DNA from: Planctomycetota bacterium
GTDB lineage: Bacteria > Planctomycetota > UBA8108 > JACQVS01
NCBI GenBank assembly: GCA_028280485.1
Contig: JANQLS010000076.1
Location: 1 to 64,000, forward strand
Direction: 5' to 3'
Length of the DNA stretch: 64,000 nt
How positions within the stretch are numbered: the first letter of the stretch is position 1; every line of letters starts with the position of its first letter. The notes below the pieces were generated by a model, which saw only the letters and a program-made list of their open reading frames with translations, made no database searches and was not told the origin of the DNA. Made by a program: the position numbers and the translations under genes. Shown in pieces: positions 1 through 8,604 of this stretch.

Positions 1-102
1 GAGTGAAAGCAAATCTGTGATTTGCTGAAACAGTTGAATCAGGCTCCGCAGGAGCAAGATTCAACAGAAACTAATTAGTACCTGTCATTCAACAGGTACT
101 AA
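1..102. repeat. Multi-hairpin repeat, copy R1 (truncated by window edge)
   Basis: Three perfect hairpins are visible. AGCAAATC (8-15) pairs with GATTTGCT (19-26). GTTGAATC (33-40) pairs with GATTCAAC (58-65), enclosing GCTCC/GGAGC. TTAGTACCTGT (75-85) pairs with ACAGGTACTAA (92-102). Copies R2 (31631-31760) and R3 (38096-38257) have the same hairpin order with different but still complementary stem sequences. The remaining 103-281 is AT-rich and shows nothing I can name. Confidence 0.8.
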
Positions 103-281
103 TTCACACATTAAAGGTGGAAATTACGATTAAACCATAGAATCTTAGAATTGAATCTGCACAATTTGAGACTTTCAGGTGTCCTACTTTCGATCCTTTA
201 CACTTTTCTCTACTCTTACGTTACAAATGTCACATCGCCTGATCAGGCAAATCCTCAGTCATTTTAACCAGTGAGGTTGAA

Positions 282-1400
282 TTGAGAATCCTGGCAATCG
301 AACCTTATTTTGGGCTCTCCCATAAAGTCTTCTTGGAAGGTTACCAAGAGCACTCCCAGTACGATGTTGAGATTTGGAGCTTACCGCCAAGAAAATGGAA
401 ATGGCGCATGCGAGGCTCCGCCTACCACTTTGCCGAAAAGGCTCGTTCCCTTCCTGAGTCCCCAGCCTTCGATTTGATCTTTGCATCCGATTTTTTAAAT
501 CTACCCGATTTTATTGCGGGCTGCCCTCGCAAGATGCGCCAAATACCCACAGTGGCCTACTTTCATGAAAATCAGATCACTTATCCCTTAGGGGAGCAAG
601 CTCCCAAGGATTTTCATTACGGTTGGATCAATCTCTCGACTGCAATGACGGCAGATAAAGTTCTCTTCAATTCTCATTTTCATCGTCACGCTTTTTTGGC
701 TGAATCTAAGAAGGTGTTTTCACGGATGCCGGATTACGTTCCCACTCAATCTATGGAGAGCTTGTTCCAGGAGTCTGAGGTCTTTCCGGTTGGCATCGAT
801 TTCACTCCCCATCAAAGTTTTAAAAATTTGAGGGCTGAGAAGGCAAATGGGGATCGAGAGTTGACGATCCTCTGGAACCATCGATGGGAGTACGACAAGG
901 GGCCGGATGAATTTTTTAACTCATTGATTCGATTGAAAAATAAAAACGTCCCCTTCAAGCTCATCGTCTGTGGACAATCCTTCAAAAACTGCCCCGATAT
1001 TTTTGAACGAGCCCAAGTAGAGTTAGCTGAGCGAATCGTACACTTCGGTTACTTTGAAAAAGAAGAAGACTATTACAAAGCCTTAGCGACTGCGGATATT
1101 GTGGTGAGTACGGCGAAACACGAGTTTTTCGGGGTTTCGGTGGTGGAGGCTATTCACTCGGGTTGCTTGCCCGTCTTGCCCCGTCGATTGAGTTACCCCG
1201 ACATCATTCCTCCTCATCTTCACCCCTTGTTTATCTATGAAGATGCAGAAGGAGCCTTCGAGCCATTTTTAGAATCGATGCTTAAAAATCCACCCGAGGA
1301 ATATCGGCAAGAATTGATCGAAGAAACTTCAACGTACGATTGGCGTACGTTAGCGAGGGAATTGGATGCAGTTTTGGAGAGGGTCAATTCTTCATCGTAA
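282..1400 (+). CDS. tRNA-queuosine alpha-mannosyltransferase-like glycosyltransferase (DUF3524/GTDC1 family)
   Basis: 372 residues. The N-terminal half (about 2-170) has the DUF3524 pattern: an IEPYFGLSHK opening, a WKWRMRG block and YFHENQITYP. The C-terminal half is a GT-B donor domain with WNHRWEYDKGP and an EX7E-type motif (EFFGVSVVE). In animals this family (QTMAN/GTDC1) adds mannose to queuosine in tRNA-Asp; activity of bacterial members is inferred only from homology. The start is TTG at 282, preceded by GTGAGG at 271-276; the upstream in-frame codons hit a stop, so no longer start is possible. It stands alone, between repeat copy R1 and a REP-like element. No queuosine biosynthesis gene is in the window. 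Family assignment is fairly secure; the substrate is not. Confidence 0.85.
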   Translation: MRILAIEPYFGLSHKVFLEGYQEHSQYDVEIWSLPPRKWKWRMRGSAYHFAEKARSLPESPAFDLIFASDFLNLPDFIAGCPRKMRQIPTVAYFHENQITYPLGEQAPKDFHYGWINLSTAMTADKVLFNSHFHRHAFLAESKKVFSRMPDYVPTQSMESLFQESEVFPVGIDFTPHQSFKNLRAEKANGDRELTILWNHRWEYDKGPDEFFNSLIRLKNKNVPFKLIVCGQSFKNCPDIFERAQVELAERIVHFGYFEKEEDYYKALATADIVVSTAKHEFFGVSVVEAIHSGCLPVLPRRLSYPDIIPPHLHPLFIYEDAEGAFEPFLESMLKNPPEEYRQELIEETSTYDWRTLARELDAVLERVNSSS

Positions 1401-1437
1401 TCGGCACAGGCGAAGACTGAAATATTATGCAAATTCA

Positions 1438-1600
1438 TTAGTAAGCCCGGAGCGTAAGCGACGGGATACGTCATCGTGTTGAAATCCCTCTTTGCCGTGA
1501 ATTTACGGATAGCTCAGGTATCAAATTTCCACCGACAAAACACTTTTGCAATATCCCGTCGCTTACGCTCCGGGCTTATTAAATGGGTGCTTCGATAGAG
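1438..1600. repeat. MITE-like element core, copy M1 (diverged)
   Basis: 27-bp perfect inverted arms at 1442-1468 and 1552-1578, each containing GCCCGGAGCGTAAGCGACGG or its complement. The spacer is homologous to that of copies M3 and M4 (GGATAGCTCAGG matches GGATAACTCAGG in M4) but much diverged. The GGCTC-type outer ends of the other copies are not recognisable here. It fills the space between two convergent genes. Confidence 0.75.
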
Positions 1601-1659
1601 AGTATGGATTTAAGGTCTGTTGGAAGCTCTAAATTCATAGTCTCGGGCTCAGCTGATTT

Positions 1660-2745
1660 CTAGGCTTCTTCCAATTTACTCTCAAGCTCTTTGATCTTCT
1701 TCTCAAGTTGAGAAACTTTCTTTCTCACATCGGGAAGGAACTCGATACTCGAATAAGCACGAAGCGCTTTACGAGCGTCGATTGCGGGAGAACCAAATAC
1801 CGTGGCACCAGCAGGGACATCCTTGGTGACTCCTGCTTGGGCTCCAATCGTCACGCCGTCACCAATTTCACAGTGACCGACCATGCCGGCTTGCCCAGCG
1901 ATCGTGACGTATTTTCCGATTCGCGTCGAACCGGATACCCCAACCTGAGAGACTAAAATCGTGTGGGGGCCCACCGTACAGTTGTGACCGATCTGAACGA
2001 GGTTATCGATTTTACTTCCCGTTCCGATGCGAGTGACTTCTAAAGCCGCTCGGTCGATGGTGGTGTTCGATCCAATTTCAACATCGTCCTCGACGATGAC
2101 GATTCCTACTTGGGGGATCTTGTAATGAACGATGGGAGTCTCGGGATCTGCTTGTTTCTTCTGAGCGTAGCCGAATCCGTCCGAGCCGATGACACAACCC
2201 GCGTGAAGGATCACTCGGTTGCCGATCTCGCAACCTTGGTAAACGGTGACATTGGGGTAGAGGATACTGTCGGAGCCCACTTTGGCGTTGTCGCCAACAA
2301 AGACTCCCGGGTAGAGGATGGAATTCGGACCTACTTCCGCATTTTTTCCGACGTAGGCTCCGGGATAGATATGACAAGATTCACTCACCTGGGCTTCGGG
2401 AGAAACCCAGGCTTGGGGAGAGATTCCTCCGTGATCCCTTTGATCTGAATAATAGAGTTCCAGAACTTTCGCGAAGGCGACGTAGGGCTGATCGACCTTT
2501 AAAGTTGCAGGCCCGACAGTTACAGGTACGTCTCGCGAAATCAATATCGCTCCAGCTTGAGATTGGGCGACTTGAGGGATGTACTTTTCATTATTTAAGA
2601 AGGTGATGTCGGTTTCCCCAGCGGAATTGAGCGGAGCGACGCCGCTGATTTTCAATTCGGGATCACCGTTAAGCTCACCTTCAACTTTTTCTGCAATCTC
2701 ACCTAAGGTGAAGACGATCTCAGTATTCGTTTCCATGGGATGCAT
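1660..2745 (-). CDS. lpxD: UDP-3-O-acylglucosamine N-acyltransferase LpxD
   Basis: 361 residues. It transfers the second 3-hydroxyacyl chain to UDP-3-O-acyl-glucosamine, the third step of lipid A synthesis in the cytoplasm. There is an N-terminal uridine-binding domain (about 8-100), a long left-handed beta helix of hexapeptide repeats (about 105-320), the catalytic-His motif NLVQIGHNC, and a C-terminal helix (about 335-361) rich in Lys/Glu. Length is close to the usual 340-360. Two ATGs are available; the second (2736) is equally possible. It lies 23 bp downstream of the DUF1573 gene on the same strand and is probably cotranscribed with it. Its presence implies a lipid A-containing outer membrane. 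Confidence 0.95.
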   Translation of the reverse strand: MHPMETNTEIVFTLGEIAEKVEGELNGDPELKISGVAPLNSAGETDITFLNNEKYIPQVAQSQAGAILISRDVPVTVGPATLKVDQPYVAFAKVLELYYSDQRDHGGISPQAWVSPEAQVSESCHIYPGAYVGKNAEVGPNSILYPGVFVGDNAKVGSDSILYPNVTVYQGCEIGNRVILHAGCVIGSDGFGYAQKKQADPETPIVHYKIPQVGIVIVEDDVEIGSNTTIDRAALEVTRIGTGSKIDNLVQIGHNCTVGPHTILVSQVGVSGSTRIGKYVTIAGQAGMVGHCEIGDGVTIGAQAGVTKDVPAGATVFGSPAIDARKALRAYSSIEFLPDVRKKVSQLEKKIKELESKLEEA

Positions 2746-2768
2746 ATCAGACCCGATCGGTAAAACTC

Positions 2769-3905
2769 TTAAGGCTTAAAGAAGCCGGTGTAAGAGAGGA
2801 CGATTTCGGGTTTTTGTTGGTGGTTGGTGAAGACGTGAATCTTTCCGTAAAAAGATTGTCTTTCAGGTGCACCGACTCCGGGCTCAACAGTAACCACTAA
2901 ACGATGGGTCTGTCCATCCGGTGAGGAATGTACCTTCACTTCTATCTCAGGAAGAGGCCCTTTCTTCTGGCTTCTCTTCGACGGTTTGATTTCGGTTTTT
3001 AAAACGGAAAAGGCTTGGTTGTCTAAAGATGTTAATATGACCTCTCTCGTTCGTGATTTTAAATTCTTCTTTGAAGATTGAGAAAAATTTACGAATCGAG
3101 GAGTGACGAGAATATCTTTAAACATCTCCCCGATGATGGGAAGGATCAAGCGCTTTCCGTTGAGCTTGGCCTCCAACTGGGCGGAGACCCGGCCCTCGGG
3201 ATGCTTGGGATCCAATTCGATGTGAATTCTTCTGCCCCCCAGGATCTTCTCGATGCGAGTCTTGAAGTACTTCCCTCCGGGACGCTTAAATTTTCCTACG
3301 ATATTGATGACTTCCAAGGTCATCTTGGGATTAGCGACCCTTTTACCCGTCAGTTGATCGATTTTCCGAGTGAATACATCTACATACTGTGAAACGGGCG
3401 GCTTTCCTTGTTTCCCTTCGTACTTGAGTTGAAGGGTGCTCATTTTAAACCCATCGTGAACCTTCATCGACACGGGTAGGGTGATTTTGGGCCGAGCCAG
3501 ATCGTTAGAAATGATGGTGAGAGTTTTACTAAGGAGGCCCATCGCCCGGCCGCTGCCCATCGAAATGTTTAACTTGAGAGATCCCTTTTGGGGAATTGTC
3601 GTGGGACGATCGGGGCTCACTTTGATGCACGAGCAACTCACCTTATATTCGAGTATTTTCAAAGGTGCAGATCCCGTGTTTTTGATTTCGATGGTTTCGA
3701 CGGGGCGTTCGTTGTGACCTCGCTCCCCGAAATGAATCGAGCGAGTTTTCAGAATCAATTCTGGAACTTGAGCACTGAGCTGAGAGCCACCCCCAAAGTT
3801 GAGCCCGAAGCTGACCCCAAAGCTAGGGCAGATTAAGAATATCCCTAGAGTGAGAGGGAGTTTTCGAAACTTCTGATATGAGGTACTAAGGGGTGTTAAG
3901 GTCAA
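2769..3905 (-). CDS. Exported DUF1573 domain protein
   Basis: 378 residues. A hydrophobic N-terminal stretch (about 17-46) looks like a signal peptide. Residues about 55-150 form the Ig-like DUF1573 domain, typified here by IEIKNTGSAPLKI and the Cys pair of VSCSCIKV, followed by two further beta-rich segments. DUF1573 proteins are common in planctomycetes and Bacteroidetes as periplasmic or outer-surface ASH/Ig-like modules of unknown function. The start is a TTG at 3905 without a clear ribosome binding site; no other in-frame start precedes the signal peptide. It is immediately upstream of lpxD, which hints at a shared transcript but not at a shared function. Confidence 0.8.
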   Translation of the reverse strand: MTLTPLSTSYQKFRKLPLTLGIFLICPSFGVSFGLNFGGGSQLSAQVPELILKTRSIHFGERGHNERPVETIEIKNTGSAPLKILEYKVSCSCIKVSPDRPTTIPQKGSLKLNISMGSGRAMGLLSKTLTIISNDLARPKITLPVSMKVHDGFKMSTLQLKYEGKQGKPPVSQYVDVFTRKIDQLTGKRVANPKMTLEVINIVGKFKRPGGKYFKTRIEKILGGRRIHIELDPKHPEGRVSAQLEAKLNGKRLILPIIGEMFKDILVTPRFVNFSQSSKKNLKSRTREVILTSLDNQAFSVLKTEIKPSKRSQKKGPLPEIEVKVHSSPDGQTHRLVVTVEPGVGAPERQSFYGKIHVFTNHQQKPEIVLSYTGFFKP

Positions 3906-4107
3906 TTGGAGTATAGTCCTGATGTTCTTACGATTCTCTATCGGTGCTTTGTAGATGTCTTATGTCGTTTTATAGATGCTCTATCTTAGGAGTTAAGGGT
4001 GAAGCGGTGCTTCTCATAAACCGATAACCGCCTTATAATAACCGAATTGAACCCGACTGTCCGTCAAGAAATCTTCTTCATTTCTCCTCTCTGAGAGCTT
4101 CAAAGCG

Positions 4108-5343
4108 ATGATTTTTAGAAAATTTTGTTTTATTTTTTTTCTCGCCTTTGCCTCAGAAAATCTAGCTCAAGAAGGTCCAGAGATTTTTCAGCAAATCGAG
4201 CTCATGCTCTCGGCCGGGCGGTATCGCGAAGTGCAGGATTTTGCGAACCAAAAGATCTCCCAATTGGGAGCCAAAGCAGGGAATGAGGAGCTGATTCTGG
4301 CTTGGAAAAGGGTTGCGGCTCGGGCTTATCAACGTGAAGGGCATTTAGAAAAGGCCCTTCAGATTTGGCAAGAACTCGCGGGCACTCCAAATCGAATCAC
4401 CCATCTGCGGGATGGCCTCAAATTGATTCAAACTCAGCTTGAGATGTGGGACCTCGAGGGAGCTAAGCAGTGGCTTAAAGCTCTCCCTAAGCCCTTACCT
4501 CAAGAATTTAAAGACGCCCAACAAGAGTTGTCGGCCTTGGCTCTTCTTCTATCGGGAGAGCAAGGTAAGGCTCGCCTTCTCCTGAACCAAAGCAGCGAAA
4601 AAAGTTTTACGGGTTGGCATAATTTGGGTCGTCTCGAATTCGAACGAGGGGACAACGCTAAGGCCTTAGTCGCATTAAAAAAAGCCGCTAAAATCGATCC
4701 CGATGACTACTACAATCGCCTTTACCTCGCTTGGAGCCATCTGAGGCTCAATGACTTGCCTCAAGCGACTGAAGCTTTTACGAGTTTAGCCCAGAGCGCG
4801 CCGACGGCGGAGGTCTTCGAGCTCTTGGGGAGATTAAAACTCCGTGAGGGGAAATTCGCTGAAGCTCGACAATGGTCCCTAAACGCATTGACCCTCGATG
4901 CCGATCTGGCGGAAGCTCAATTTGTTTTGGCGACGGCCTTGAAGCGTCTCGGGAAAACGAATGAAGCTCAACAGGCCTTCAAAAAATTTAAAGCGAACCA
5001 CCAAAAGCAACAGGCGGGATTGAAAGAAGCCTACCGGTTGAATCAAATCCACCAGCAAGATCCTTCAGATCCCGAAAAAGCCTTAGTTTTGGGGAAGCAT
5101 CACTTAAGTGATGGAGATGTTGCCAGTGCGGAACGACTTTCTTGGAGAGTGCTTCGAAAGCATCCGAATCACGGCCAGGCTCGATTGACTTTAGCTCGCG
5201 CTTACCGGAAAGTTCGACGGTTTTCAGCTGCCGCGATTCAGTACCAAATTATCTTAAAAACAAAACAAGGGGCGATTTATTCAACGGCTCGAAAAGAGCT
5301 TCAAGAACTCATTCAAGCCCACGCAAAAAAGAGGAGCCGTTAG
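4108..5343 (+). CDS. Exported TPR-repeat protein
   Basis: 411 residues. The signal peptide is about 1-20 (MIFRKFCFIFFLAFASENLAQ). The rest is a solenoid of tetratricopeptide repeats; clear units start at WHNLGRLEFERGDNAKAL and VFELLGRLKLREGKFAEAR. No enzymatic domain is seen. The gene ends 12 bp before the CRTAC1-type lipoprotein gene, a pairing that recurs in planctomycete genomes, so the two are probably one operon acting at the cell envelope. The ATG at 4108 starts directly at the signal peptide. Specific role unknown. Confidence 0.85.
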   Translation: MIFRKFCFIFFLAFASENLAQEGPEIFQQIELMLSAGRYREVQDFANQKISQLGAKAGNEELILAWKRVAARAYQREGHLEKALQIWQELAGTPNRITHLRDGLKLIQTQLEMWDLEGAKQWLKALPKPLPQEFKDAQQELSALALLLSGEQGKARLLLNQSSEKSFTGWHNLGRLEFERGDNAKALVALKKAAKIDPDDYYNRLYLAWSHLRLNDLPQATEAFTSLAQSAPTAEVFELLGRLKLREGKFAEARQWSLNALTLDADLAEAQFVLATALKRLGKTNEAQQAFKKFKANHQKQQAGLKEAYRLNQIHQQDPSDPEKALVLGKHHLSDGDVASAERLSWRVLRKHPNHGQARLTLARAYRKVRRFSAAAIQYQIILKTKQGAIYSTARKELQELIQAHAKKRSR

Positions 5344-5355
5344 GAAGAGCGCCGA

Positions 5356-7125
5356 ATGGAAATGAACGTTTTGAATCGTATTCCCTGCCTCCTTTGTCTA
5401 CTGCTCCTCGCGCTTATTTTGAGCTGTGATCGTCAGTCGAGTTCCCCTTCAAAGCCAACTTCTTCAGGGCCCTCATCTCCTTCTCTATCAAAGACCGACC
5501 CCTTCCCCGATCGGGCTAAGGAGTGGGGCATCCATCATCAACAAGCGTCAGGGAGAAAAGAACGAACCGCCATCTTCGAGAGTCTGGGGAGTGGAGTGGC
5601 CGTTTTCGATGCGAATGGAGATGGGCTTCTCGATCTTTTTTTCAACAACGCAGCTACGGTAGAGAAGAGTGGGGATGCCTTAAAGTTTCTTCCTGGTCCT
5701 GGCTGTCGATTTTATCTTCAAAAGAAGAAGGGGCAGTTTGTCGATCACACTCAGGAAGCAGGGCTCTCGTTAGACCATTGGGGGACGGGGGTCGCGGTGG
5801 GAGATATCGACAACGATGGAGATGCCGATCTTTTTGTCGGTGCTTTCGGGAAGAACCACATTTTTACTAACCAAGGAAATGGAACGTTTAAAAATCACAC
5901 GGATGCCTCGGGATTAAAGGGAGAAAAACTGACTTCTAGTGCGGTCTTCTTCGATTATGACCTCGATGGTGATCTCGATCTCTATGTTGCGAACTATTTG
6001 AAATTCGATTTAAATTCTCCTCCAAACAATGGCAAACCCTGCCTACAAAATGGGATTCCTATTTCCTGTAGCCCAACCCTGTTCGATCCTGAAGACGATC
6101 GCCTCTATCGAAACGATGGAAAGGGGACTTTTGAAGACGTCACTTCTCAAGCGAAGCTCACCGGTACGGTGGGGGGATACGGCCTCGGAGTGGTCGCCGG
6201 AGATTTAGATCGAGATGGGCATCCCGATCTCTACGTGGCCAACGATACGACGAGTAACTTTTTGTGGAAAAATTTAGGGGATGGAACTTTCGAGGACATC
6301 GCCTTATTCAGCGGCACGGCGTTGAGTGAAAGCGCTCAGGGTCAGTCGGGTATGGGGGTTGACTTAGGGGACCTCGATGGAGACGGATACCTAGATATTC
6401 ACGTGACCAATTACGCTGAAGAGTCGAATGCGTATTATAAAAGTTTGGGGGATGGTACTTTTGTCGATCGGTCTCACCTCAGTGGAATTGCGAGTGATTC
6501 CTTCCCTTATTTGGGTTGGGGAAGTCGCATCATCGATTTTAACCACGATGGGTACCTCGATATGGCAGTAGCCAACGGTCATGTTCACCCGCGAGCTGAA
6601 GAGTTGGGGAACGGATCTGATTTTGCTCAGCCGACACAAATTTATTGGGGAAGCACTGGGGGAAAGATGAAGTTGTGGAAGACCGAAAAAGATTGGGCTT
6701 TAACAGTGCCCCGAAATCATCGAGCCTTAGCGAGTGGGGATCTCGATCGCGATGGAGATCTCGATATCATTCTAACTCACCTCGACAGTCCTCCCGTCAT
6801 TTTGGTGAACCAGGCTGCAGAGGGAGATTGGATCGGTTTTAAACTTCAGGGGAAGAAATCGAATCGAGAGGGGATCGGTGCCCGGATCACCCTCAAGGCG
6901 GGGGATCGAGTTTGGGTGAAGGAAGTCACTCGAGGGGGAAGCTATCTGAGCTCGAATGAAGCAACGAGTCACTTCGGATTGGGGAAGAACAAAACCGTTT
7001 TAGAAGTCACCATTGAATGGCCTTCAGGTATAAAGACTCGCCTAACGACGCTTCCAGCGAATAAAGTGTACCTCGTGGAAGAAATCAAAGGATCGGCTAA
7101 GGCCAAAGAGTTATTTGGGGGATGA
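5356..7125 (+). CDS. CRTAC1-family FG-GAP/VCBS repeat lipoprotein with ASPIC/UnbV domain
   Basis: 589 residues. The N-terminus is a lipoprotein signal with lipobox LILSC (Cys at about residue 24). About eight VCBS/FG-GAP repeats follow, each with a Ca-binding loop such as DIDNDGDADLF, DYDLDGDLDLY and DLDRDGHPDLY, predicting a seven-bladed beta propeller. The C-terminal 75 residues carry the ASPIC/UnbV module (SNREGIGARITLKAGD, then SSNEATSHFGLG and WPSG). Such proteins are envelope-exposed and presumed to bind protein or glycan; no catalytic activity is established. The 3' end overlaps the convergent transporter gene by 15 bp. Confidence 0.9.
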   Translation: MEMNVLNRIPCLLCLLLLALILSCDRQSSSPSKPTSSGPSSPSLSKTDPFPDRAKEWGIHHQQASGRKERTAIFESLGSGVAVFDANGDGLLDLFFNNAATVEKSGDALKFLPGPGCRFYLQKKKGQFVDHTQEAGLSLDHWGTGVAVGDIDNDGDADLFVGAFGKNHIFTNQGNGTFKNHTDASGLKGEKLTSSAVFFDYDLDGDLDLYVANYLKFDLNSPPNNGKPCLQNGIPISCSPTLFDPEDDRLYRNDGKGTFEDVTSQAKLTGTVGGYGLGVVAGDLDRDGHPDLYVANDTTSNFLWKNLGDGTFEDIALFSGTALSESAQGQSGMGVDLGDLDGDGYLDIHVTNYAEESNAYYKSLGDGTFVDRSHLSGIASDSFPYLGWGSRIIDFNHDGYLDMAVANGHVHPRAEELGNGSDFAQPTQIYWGSTGGKMKLWKTEKDWALTVPRNHRALASGDLDRDGDLDIILTHLDSPPVILVNQAAEGDWIGFKLQGKKSNREGIGARITLKAGDRVWVKEVTRGGSYLSSNEATSHFGLGKNKTVLEVTIEWPSGIKTRLTTLPANKVYLVEEIKGSAKAKELFGG

Positions 7126-8562
7126 TGATTCTTCCTCGGTTTGCTCAACTTGCGTTTTATCAAACAAGGGGGCAATATTCTTTTGGTATTGTGAGTACAA
7201 CTGGTAACAACCGACAATAATCATCGAAATGAATGCCAACCAGAGGAAAAAATCTTTGAAGGATTCTGGGGCGATAGAACGGTCTGTCTTTTTATAACGC
7301 AAGTAAACAGTTGCGAAAGCTAAGAAGGGCAAAACGGAAGCTTGGGCAACCCCACCCAGAATGATGAGATGGACGGGTTCTCCATAAACCATCACCGTAG
7401 CCCAGCAAAACAAGGGGGTAATGAAGCAGAGCGCTTGTAGGACTCTGAGTCGATCTTTATCATCGCGGTAATGAAAGATCTTGAAGACACCTAAGGCATC
7501 GGTAAAGAGCCGACAATTTGAAGCCGTAGCGACGAAGAACGTCGAGAACAAGACGGCGAAGGCTCCGATCAGGTAGAGCCAGTTTCCACTCGCTTCACCG
7601 AAAGTCGAAGTATATAAGTTCGAAAGAACGGTGTGCATGTCTCCCGTGTCGGGTACTAAGCCTTGGCGATTGAGAACGGCGGCTCCCAGGAGATAAAAGG
7701 CAACTGTTCCTACGGTATAGATGACAAATGAGATCCAAGCATCCGTCTTCAAGACCTTCATCCAGCCCGTAGCTCGTTCTTGCCATTCTACTGATCCATC
7801 ATTGGGACCCGTGAATTTGGCATATCCCTTTTCCAAGCACCAGTAAGGATAGTAAATTAATTCACTCGCTCCCACGCCGGTGATGCCTAACGCAGCGAAG
7901 GCAGTCATGATACCCGCTTCAGGTATTTTGAAGCTCAAGCCTTCAGAGATATCACTCGCTTTGATGGCATAATCCTGCGTCCATTGAAGCATGATCACCG
8001 AGAGAAGGGTGACTCCCGAAAAGATGAACACCATGAAGGTTGTCGTCTTCTCGACGAAGATGTACCGACCTGAGACTAAGAGCCCCGTGGTGATCAGGGT
8101 GATGGCGATGAACCAAACCCATTGTGGGATTTCATTGAGACTTCCCAGGGCTGGAATCTCAAACACTTTGACTAAGCCGAGTAAGATTCCCGAGAGCTGA
8201 AAGACCGAGCAGAGGGCCATGATCGACCAGAGAGCATTCAACCAGTTGATGCTGAAACGCGAACCTAAAGTAACTCTGGGACCCGGGATGAGGCTGAAGG
8301 CTTCCAAGGCGGATCTTCCCGAAGAAACGACGTATCGACCGAGTTCAATCTGGAGGAAGACTTTGATAAAGCAGCTGAATAGAATCAACCAAAGTAAGGT
8401 GAACCCAGCTTGGGCGCCCAAGTGAGTTGTCACGATCAATTCACCCGACCCGACGATGGAACCCGTGATGATGATTCCCGGACCGATACGCTTTAAAGTA
8501 CCGATTAAATCTTTGGGAGGGGCGATGGGTTCTACCGTCTGAGCCTGGCGAGGATCGCTCAT
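7111..8562 (-). CDS. Nramp-family transporter lacking the canonical metal-binding motifs
   Basis: 483 residues with about 11 hydrophobic segments and the Nramp-like opening (IGPGIIITGSIVGSGE). Canonical Nramp manganese/iron transporters carry DPGN in TM1 and MPH in TM6. Here the TM1 site reads SIVGSGE and TM6 (about AALGITGVGASEL) has no MPH, so transition-metal transport is doubtful. The C-terminal tail is rich in Glu and Ser. It lies 42 bp downstream of the phosphofructokinase gene on the same strand and is likely cotranscribed with it. Subfamily placement and substrate are unknown. Confidence 0.8.
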   Translation of the reverse strand: MSDPRQAQTVEPIAPPKDLIGTLKRIGPGIIITGSIVGSGELIVTTHLGAQAGFTLLWLILFSCFIKVFLQIELGRYVVSSGRSALEAFSLIPGPRVTLGSRFSINWLNALWSIMALCSVFQLSGILLGLVKVFEIPALGSLNEIPQWVWFIAITLITTGLLVSGRYIFVEKTTTFMVFIFSGVTLLSVIMLQWTQDYAIKASDISEGLSFKIPEAGIMTAFAALGITGVGASELIYYPYWCLEKGYAKFTGPNDGSVEWQERATGWMKVLKTDAWISFVIYTVGTVAFYLLGAAVLNRQGLVPDTGDMHTVLSNLYTSTFGEASGNWLYLIGAFAVLFSTFFVATASNCRLFTDALGVFKIFHYRDDKDRLRVLQALCFITPLFCWATVMVYGEPVHLIILGGVAQASVLPFLAFATVYLRYKKTDRSIAPESFKDFFLWLAFISMIIVGCYQLYSQYQKNIAPLFDKTQVEQTEEESSSPK

Positions 8563-8604
8563 TGAATTATCCCGTCTTCTTGATGGAAAGGTATTCGATG
8601 GAAA

